Shown here piece by piece: positions 45,801 to 54,800 of a stretch of 64,000 bases of DNA. The position numbers and the translations under genes were made by a program. The DNA comes from Zoroaster sp. YZ-2022. Taxonomy: Eukaryota; Echinodermata; Asteroidea; Forcipulatida; Zoroasteridae. How positions within the stretch are numbered: the first letter of the stretch is position 1; each line of letters begins with the position of its first letter. The notes beneath the pieces were generated by a model. The model was not told the DNA's origin, did not search any database, and saw only the letters and a list, made by a program, of their open reading frames with translations. Location of the stretch: positions 22,242,163-22,306,162 of the forward strand of contig CM055830.1 in the NCBI GenBank assembly GCA_029582265.1, read 5' to 3'.

Positions 45801-48800
45801 TAATAAACGAATCATCAAAATTCAATTTTGTTAAGGCATACAAAATAAAGTCACGTTCAATTGTGTCGAACACCTTTTTATAATCCACACATAACCTGGA
45901 ATATCATTATCATCAACATAGCGTAAAACATCTTCAATTAAACGGATATTATTGTGGATACTACGACCTTTTACAAATCCATTTTGATCGTTATTAATAA
46001 GGAACTTGAGAACTTTCTGCAATCTACCGGCAAGGGCTTTTGTAACAATCTTGTAATCAATGTCAAATAATGTTATTGGACGCCAATTATCGAGATTATT
46101 ACGAGGCAATCCTTTACCCTTATGTAAAAGTGTGATGATACCTTGATTTTGTACGGGTGTGAAACCGCCGGCGTTATATGATTCATTGAAAGCATTAACG
46201 ACAAGTTTGCCGACTTTCGGCCAGTATTTATGGTAAAACTCAACAGTGATACCATCGTATCCTGGACTTTTGTTACAAGCCATCCCATTCAGCGTGTCAA
46301 TACATTCTAATGTTGTTAATTCACCATTATACGTAAAGCCTTTTCATTGTCAGGTAGTTTAGGAATGTCAACACTATTGAAAAACCCATCTAAGTCTGCC
46401 TGTGAAGTATTATTTTGACTTTTGTACAGAGAAGAAAAGTAGTTAATTTCTTCATCAAGGATTTCATTCTGGTCTGTTATATGGTTGCCGTCTCTGTCAT
46501 ATACATGTAGGCCTGTAACAGACTTACGATAAATATTGTTTTTCTCAAGATTGAGAAAATATTTGGAAGATTTTTCACCTTCAATCCATTTGGTTTTCGA
46601 TCTGATTTGAAGACCTTTCATATAATGCTCAGTTAAAACTTCGTACTCGAATTTCAAATTATTATACACGCATTTGAGGTTATCATCATTGGGATTTTTG
46701 ATAATGTTGACATCACCTTGTAGTTTATATTCGTGTATCAGGGCCACCTTGGAAAGCAGTGTCACTCACTGAATGGTGCTACCCTGAATAAAGAAAGCTT
46801 AAATAAATAAATAAATTCAATATCAGACATTTTGTGTTTCTTATTAGGTTTATTTCTACGTGCAAAATCAATACTGAAGGTACGGATTTTATTCTTACAC
46901 AGTGACCAGAGATCAGCACAAGATAATATTTCAGTATATTCGTTAGCACATTCATCAATTATGTTCAACATTTTCTCAGAAAACTCATCATTAACTAACC
47001 ACTCATTATTAAATTTCCAATAGTTGTTGCCTCGTATCGTGATATCAAAAGAGAGGCACATATGGACTGCTAAATAATCGGTTTTTGGTACTGTCAGAAT
47101 CTCAACGGATTTAGTAGCAATATCCATGCACCATGGAATGAACCAATAATCAAGAGTACTACAAATGTGAGGGTTATTTTGTTTCCAGGTATATCGTTTG
47201 TCGTGACCGTGTTTAGCTCTCCAAATATCAACAAGTTCATTATCAGTTAAAAAGTTATTAATGATATTGGCGCATACTAAACTTGGAGTATTACCACCAA
47301 TTTTGTCAACAGGTGGATTCAAAACTCTATTCAAATCCCCGCCGATAATGACGTGACCATCGCTACTATTTTCAAATAACCACATATTACGCCTAAAATG
47401 TTTTTTGCTCATTATCTTCATTAGGTGCATAAGCATTCCATAAATAGTAGAAATTATTGTTGTTCAATTTCACACCAACAGTCTACCTTGATTATCACCA
47501 TAGGGTGTTGTGGCCGTGTTTAGCTTACCAAATTCAACAAGTTCTGGTGTTAGCAACATAATGTGGGTTCGAATCACGGCCGTGACACTTGTGTCCTTGA
47601 GCAAGACACTTAATCATAATTGCTTCTCCACCCAGGGGTTAAATGGGTACCTGTGAAGGCAGAGTTGGTTTGCTCTATATGCTAGAAATGGCAGCAATTG
47701 AGCTGTATACTCCCCAGGGAGCTGAGATGGTTTCAGGAATGATTTATGAGCCTTATGAGCCTTATGAGCAGGGATAATAATATAATAGTAGCACCACTTG
47801 GTTAATTGGATAAATCGCTATATAAATCCACACATTATTATTATTATTATTATAGACCTTGTCACATTTGGCATCAAGCTTATTTTTGATGCCAATAAAA
47901 ACACCACGACTATGATTTGTACCATGGTTAGCATATATTGTACCACCCCATTCTTTTTCCCAATTTGCAACATCATTTTCATTACAGTAGACTTCCTGTA
48001 GAAAATAATATGGGAGTTATGACGGTTTAACCAAGTAAAGATTGACTTTTTGTGGTTGTGCAGGCCGCGAACATTGAGCGTTGTAAAATTATAATACATT
48101 GACATTGTTAGAAGTAAAATAGTACATCATATTAGACAGTTTAAAAGTGGGAAAAGTCCATAAGATGTATATTGCACAATACCCATTATTTTTTGGGTGA
48201 TAATATGCGCAAGATTTTCTAACTAACTGTGAAGTCTCTAGAGGCAGATCCAATTTCATTTTCTGCATCAGAATCCTTTTTTTCGCGCTTGTCTGGATGT
48301 TCATTTTTCTCAGGAGTTATTTTCTTGCGTTTTGGTGTTACTTTAGGGGAAGATGATGTAAACTTAACCAGTTCGCGTCGGGAATAAAAAAGTTTTTCTG
48401 GGCCCCTGTGGCGGGTTTCTTTTTCCCACACACACGTTAATGGAAGCTTCCACAACGCGTGGCCACATTTTCCGAGCATGTCACCGTACACGCGTGGCTG
48501 AACCGAGCATGCATACAAATATTCTAGAGTTTCCTATGGCGTGTATAGACGCTCTCCGATCCGTGGTGCAAAAAACAATTGCGTGTATACACGGCCTCCG
48601 ACGCGAACTGGTTAAGAGTCGCTTGTTTTTTCTTTCCAGCTGATGAAGAAACAGCTGAGCTGGACTGAGCAGACTTGTTTTGTTTGTTTGGTTTATTATT
48701 CAGCTGATGAGCTGGACTGAGCAGACTTGTTTTGTTTGTTTGGTTTATTATTCAGCTGAGCTGGACTGAGCAGACTTGTTTTGTTTGTTTGGTTTATTAT

Positions 48801-51800
48801 TCAGCTGCGCTGGACTGAGCAGACTTGTTTTGTTTGTTTGGTTTATTATTCCCACGCTTTTTACAGGTACTGTCTTTCACACTTTCATTCATTTGTTTTT
48901 GTTCACGCTGTGAATTTCCGGAGCTTTTATTAAGTACTGATTTGACCTTTTGCAGTAGCTCAGGAGATTTCTGGCTATCCGGATGAAGGCAGTGGTCTAT
49001 CAGCTCTTGAGCGAGGGCAGAAGCTTCAGAGGCGCGAGGAATTTCACTATATTCACCATCTGGAGGTTTTGTCAAACTCTGGTTTGATGAACTGATAGTG
49101 TCAGAATCGAAGTCAATGCTATCATCAGAATTATTTGGGCAGTCATAACTTCGATGACCAAATGTATCACAGTTGAAGCACTTAGGTCCCATATTTTTAT
49201 GGGGGCAAGTATATTTCACATGTCCAGTTTCACTGCAATGCTAGCATTTTTTGATTGGCTTTGATGGACACTCTGCAATTTGGTGGTCGGAGCCATGACA
49301 ATATTTACAAAAGACTTCGGACTGACCATTGTAATACAGAACCACTTCAATTTCAATAAGTGAAGTGGGCTCTAAAGGGCTGGAGATGTCCATTTTTGAA
49401 TATCTTGGTTTCTGTTCAGTGATCTCGCTTACATAGCAGAATCTATGCCCAGTATGAAGATGTTGGAATTGATTGTTCAGGCCTTTGTCTTTTGATTTAT
49501 GTCTATATGCGACTGTCTAATTTGGCAAAGGATCCTACCCAACTTTCAATATCGGCATCGGGTACGTGCTGTGGAATACCATGTATGCTCAGTCTGGTGT
49601 TCGATTGCTGATCGAGGTGTAACACGAGCAAAATCAGAAAACTTGAATGATTTACCTTTGATGTTTACAGAGTCGACAGCTAGTACAAGCCCCTTTGCTT
49701 GCTTGGAGGCTAAATTTATAATCCAATATGGCTGCTTTGATGACATATATTGAATGCCAAGGATGTCTTTCGGCTGAATACGCTGTGTGTCTGGAGAGGT
49801 CTGGTTTATTGCGGTTAATATAGCAGAGGCTATTTCACATTCATTTGCTCGTGTTGATCGGTGAAACTCTAATCGTACCCACAGAGACACATCGCTAAGT
49901 CGATCGGCCTTGACAGGTGTTTCATCTATTGCACCATTATTTGCCGCCATCTTTAAGTCTTACAGCTATTAGTGTGAGAGGTTGAAAAGAATTCTCACAA
50001 ATGTCGCAAAAATATGGACTTACAGTTACCACGGGTGAGACTGGAGTGTTCCTGGATATTAAATCACTGAGTTCACTATAATCTCAGACAAATATTGTAA
50101 AAAACTCGTAAAATGTTTGGATTTTCTTGTGATTTTTCGCGGAAGACGAAAACAACACGTCTGGACTCTTGGTGCGCCCTCTACAACATCCCTCTACAAT
50201 CGGTTTCTTCATGCTGATGTGTTCATATATACATGTAATAGGCATTGGAGTAAATGTTCCCATGTCAAGTGAGAGTACAAGTTATTGTAGGTGGGTTGGT
50301 AAGAAGCAAATTGTGATTGGTTAATTGAGCTGAAACTTGTACAGATATAAATACAGGTATGTACGTGTGTACCTTTTTTTAACCTTTTTTGTGAAGAAGC
50401 ATTAGGACTTTAAAATGTTGAGTTACGAAACCTTCAATTATCCCTGTTGACCACAGGTGGTGAGATCTCCCCGCTTCAGCCCTCCCCACTTGCCCCTTCA
50501 CCCCACACGCCGCCTTCACATCAACCTTCCTCTCATCACTCGGACTCGGACTCCTCCAGTAGCTACATCACTGACAGTGACAGTGATGATAATGATGCCA
50601 ATCAAAGTAGCAGGAGCAGCTCAAGTGATGAGGAGGACCAGCAAACAGGCAGTCAGTCCATGAGGAACGGTACGCTCCACTCAAGACACTCTAATCATGG
50701 TTAGTGTATGTTGTATCCTCTCTATGTTCCATTGATGCCAAGTTTTGTGTATTACGCCTTTGTCATGTACATTTGGATCATTTCTCACCCTCGCATCCAT
50801 TGAGCTCCGAATCTCATGCATTCTGTAAAACTTTTATGAATTCTGCAAAACTTTCACGCATAGGCTATGGGAAAATCTCACGTATTGGATTTGAACAGTT
50901 GCAGTACAATGTCTGTGTGTATAACCCCTCCAGCGGATGAGAGTACAGTGTACACATACATGTACATACATGTACATGTACAGTACATGTCAGCGTTTCC
51001 TGAACAGAATTTCTCAGGCCAGGAATAGGTACATGATGGGGCTACTGTACCAGTAAGTGGGCACTACAGCAGCCTTGGTTAAGGTTACTCCTTGCTTGAT
51101 AGAGATGAGAGTACATTCCTTGGATGGCAGTTGAACTCTCAACACTGGGTTGTACAAATATTGTAATATTTTGTTTAGGAATAAAAGTTCATTGCGTGAT
51201 CTTTACAGCGTGATCTGTAGAGCGTGGTCCTAGATCGCCAGTGGCTAAGCACAAAAGTGGTCAATATGTTTAAAAATTGAGCAATATTTGTATGTTACCA
51301 AATAAAAAAAGCCAAATAAAAATGGGCAAATTCACATTTTTGGGGACACACAAAATGCTTACTACATGTAAGTGCCCAAGTCAGCGTGAAGCAAGACAAA
51401 CTCTGATTGGTTCAATTCCACGTCACATGTGCTGGCTAACGGAAACAGCTTGCGCGAGATGCACAATCGGATCGTCCAAACTGTCTCAAGGATTTATGGA
51501 TACCAAATAATTCCTTCATTTTCTGTGTTTGACAGGAAACCGGTTGAATCCACCGCCAAGATCTGACAGCCCACCTAGAGCAAAGCATCTTAATAGCAGT
51601 CAAGAAAATGCACAGTATTTGAGGAGTCAACTCAGTATGTATTATAACTTAGCATGGTTGTCTGTCTGTTTGTGGGTGTGTCCAGCTGTCTCTGTAGCTA
51701 TCCAATCATGTAGATAGTAACCCTCTAAAGTGTCTATATAAAATGAAGCCCTTTGACATCAAGTAAACATTACATACACTTAATGTGTGTATGTAATAAT

Positions 51801-54800
51801 TCAATTCAATTCAATTCAATAATGGTTTATTAAATATTTCCAAATCGCGACTGCCGAATTGCAAGTAAATTTACAATAAAATGTTTAAGAAAAAAATAGT
51901 ATTATATAACAAAAAGAAATTAAAAAAAATTACACAAACGGAACAACTCAACTTGCACATGAAATTTAAAACGGTTAACCAGAAGAGTAGTTTTTAGAAA
52001 ATTTAAATAATTTCATCACAAAAAAGATGAAAGAAGGATGTCAATAAATGTACAGTTAAATTTATAAAATTGTTAAAAAAAGGAGGGTATTATTAGCTAT
52101 CGGTAAAAATACGAACAAGGTATTTCAAGGTTCTGTGAATCCAAATGTATGCCAGCTAATGAGCTCTGTAATAATTGATCTATATGCTACATGTATTTTC
52201 AAAGTTAGCCAATTACATCGCTTAATAACAAGGACAAACAAAGGAAAGTGCTGAAGTACGTGCAGTTAGATGTGTTTGTACACACAATACGCTTCACACA
52301 GCAAAATACTTTTGTATCTCATTTCAACCACCAAGACAAACAGTCTTACATTCATATTTTGATAATTGGACCTTCACAATACAAATCTGAGAATCACATA
52401 ATCAAATTTCATACTGCATAAGACCCCCCCTCACACCAGATAACACCCCACAGTGTTGGTCAGCTTTTAGTCAATTTACAAAAAAATATCCATGTCTGTT
52501 ACAGTGGAACCTCATTGTTTAAAAATAGTCTTATTCAGCATGGTGTTAATTACTGGAACAGTCTTAGTGAATCTATAAAAACGTCACCCTCTCAGGCTAT
52601 ATTTGTCAAAAAACAACTTCTTGATGCATATTCATAACTTCCAACTTTTAATTTATTTCGTATTGTTTATGTCTTAGCACCTGCATGCACACTCATATGT
52701 TTTTGTAGTCCTTTGTCCTGTTTGTCTCCTTGTCTGTCCCTAGGTTAGGGCACAAAAGCATTTTTGCTTCACCCAAACCTAAATGTTGTCCTTTGTATAA
52801 TAATTTCATATATATTCAATGTACCTGTAATACTGTATTTCAACCTATTGCAAGCAATGTATATTTCTATTTCCAAGGACAGCATTGAAATAAATGTATT
52901 ATCAATTTCACAATTTCACTTTCAAGGGAATAACTTTGAAGCCCCAATCAGTGGATCAAAGGCAGTGGATCAAAGGCAGTGGATCAAAGGCAAAATACTT
53001 TAGAAATAACAAACTAGGCAACTTTGCCACCATTGTAAGGTTTAATGGGGGAGGGGGGCTTAAAGACAGTGTAGTGTATAGTTGATAATGGTATCGAACA
53101 TGAAATCTCTCCGTTTGAGGTGCTTTCATTTTTAAGAAACATCAAATTGTCGTGTCAGTGCAAAAACGTCGTATGTTCACAATGCAATAAGGTCGTATGT
53201 ACAGCGCGTCGTCAATCTGCATAAATTTACATACATTAAAAAATGTTTGTGCAACAACGTCGTATCTCAGCCATTGCTTTTGTGCATTCATCCGGGAACT
53301 TGTTACATACGACCTTTTGCACTGACACAAACTGGTTTTGTGCAAAAACGTCGTAACTCGGAGATACAACGTTTTTGCACTGACACGACGAAATGTTATT
53401 CTCCTATTATGCATGCCTGAAATTCAGTGAGGAGCTGTACGAAAATGACACATTATAATGAATGTGAAGTTCATGTTCCCTGATCATCATTTCTAAATAC
53501 ATTTTCACTATTTTCTTGTTAACGAAAAATCGCAGCAAGCTGAGACTTTCAGAGGTCAGTTGTCTTAGCTAAGTTGTTCAGAGGTCAGTTGTCTTAGCTA
53601 AATCTTTCACAGGTCAGTTGTCTTAGCTAAATCTTTCACAGGTCAGTTGTCTTAGCTAAATCTTTCACAGGTCAGTTGTCTTAGCTAAATCTTTCACAGG
53701 TCAGTTGTCTTAGCTAAATCTTTCACAGGTCAGTTGTCTTAGCTAAATCTTTCAGAGGTCAGTTGTCTTAGCTAAATCTTTCACAGGTCAGTTGTCTTAG
53801 CTAAATCTTTCAGAGGTCAGTTGTCTTAGCTAAATCTTTCACAGGTCAGTTGTCTTAGCTAAATCTTTCAGAGGTCAGTTGTCGTAGCTAAATCTTTCAG
53901 AGGTCAGTTGTCTTAGCTAAATCTTTCAGAGGTCAGTTGTCTTAGCTAAATCTTTCAGAGGTCAGTTGTCTTAGCTAAATCTTTCAGAGGTCAGTTGTCT
54001 TAGCTAAATCTTTCAGAGGTCAGTTGTCTTAGCTAAATCTTTCAGAGGTCAGTTGTCTTAGCTAAATCTTTCACAGGTCAGTTGTCGTAGCTAAATCTTT
54101 CACAGGTCAGTTGTCGTAGCTAAATCTTTCACAGGTCAGTTGTCTTAGCTAAATCTTTCAGAGGTCAGTTGTCTTAGCTAAATCTTTCCGAGGTCAGTTG
54201 TCTTAGCTAAATCTTTTAGAGGTCAGTTGTCTTAGCTAAATCTTTCACAGGTCAGTTGTCTTAGCTAAGTCTTTCAGAGGTCAGTTGTCTTAGCTAAATC
54301 TTTCAGAGGTCAGTTGTCTTAGCTAAATCTTTCACAGGTCAGTTGTCTTAGCTAAATCTTTCACAGGTCAGTTGTCTTAGCTAAATCTTTCACAGGTCAG
54401 TTGTCGTAGCTAAATCTTTCAGAGGTCAGTTGTCTTAGCTAAGTCTTTCAGAGGTCAGTTGTCTTAGCTAAATCTTTCAGAGGTCAGTTGTCGTAGCTAA
54501 ATCTTTCAGAGGTCAGTTGTCTTAGCTAAATCTTTCAGAGGTCAGTTGTCTTAGCTAAATCTTTCACAGGTCAGTTGTCTTAGCTAAATCTTTCAGAGGT
54601 CAGTTGTCTTAGCTAAATCTTTCAGAGGTCAGTTGTCTTAGCTAAATCTTTCAGAGGTCAGTTGTCTTAGCTAAATCTTTCACAGGTCAGTTGTCTTAGC
54701 TAAATCTTTCACAGGTCAGTTGTCTTAGCTAAATCTTTCACAGGTCAGTTGTCTTAGCTAAATCTTTCACAGGTCAGTTGTCTTAGCTAAATCTTTCACA

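Larger units (their letters stand above)
42990..48105 (-). pseudogene. Tx1/L1-type LINE ORF2 (endonuclease-reverse transcriptase), broken
   Basis: The start MSMYYNFTTLNVRGLHNHKK at 48105 is the APE-type endonuclease N-terminus. It is interrupted by the SINE at 47505-47853 and resumes at 47436 with VIIGGDLNRVLNP. The linker is 46765-46316. RT fingers and palm run 46283-45831 (NWRPITLFDIDYKIVTKALA, NGFVKGRSIHNNIRL) and 45752-45540 (VRQGCPIASLLFVLAVE). At the catalytic FAD box near 45565 an extra base shifts the frame. A TIR element follows (44984-45521), then the C-terminal domain from 44720, a TTAA MITE (43836-44148) and the tail with a CDTCNVIDH zinc-like motif near 43400. Typical ORF2 layout of the L1/Tx1 clade. 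Confidence 0.88.
48225..49950 (-). pseudogene. Tx1-type LINE ORF1 with CCHC zinc knuckles, broken
   Basis: The ATG at 49950 opens MAANNGAIDETPVKADRLSD. A frameshift near 49600 moves the conserved HGIPQHVPDADIESW segment to another frame. Three CCHC knuckles follow: one near 49305-49260 (CKYCHGSDHQIAEC), one near 49245-49205 carrying an in-frame stop, and CFNCDTFGHRSYDC near 49178-49140. A Lys/Ser-rich tail follows, enlarged by a tandem repeat and a TTAA element. RNA-binding ORF1 with knuckles is the Tx1 pattern. Confidence 0.8.
42767..50197 (-). mobile_element. Tx1/L1-type LINE, near full length, with target duplication
   Basis: The 15-bp duplication AATCGGTTTCTTCAT occurs at 42752-42766 and 50198-50212. 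The A-rich tail (plus-strand T-rich, 42767-42790) sits at the low end. Order on the minus strand is a 5' UTR (50197-49951), ORF1 with zinc knuckles, ORF2 with endonuclease and reverse transcriptase, and a 3' UTR. Length is 7.4 kb including four nested insertions. ORFs are broken by frameshifts and stops. The element fills most of EAF intron 4. Confidence 0.9.
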
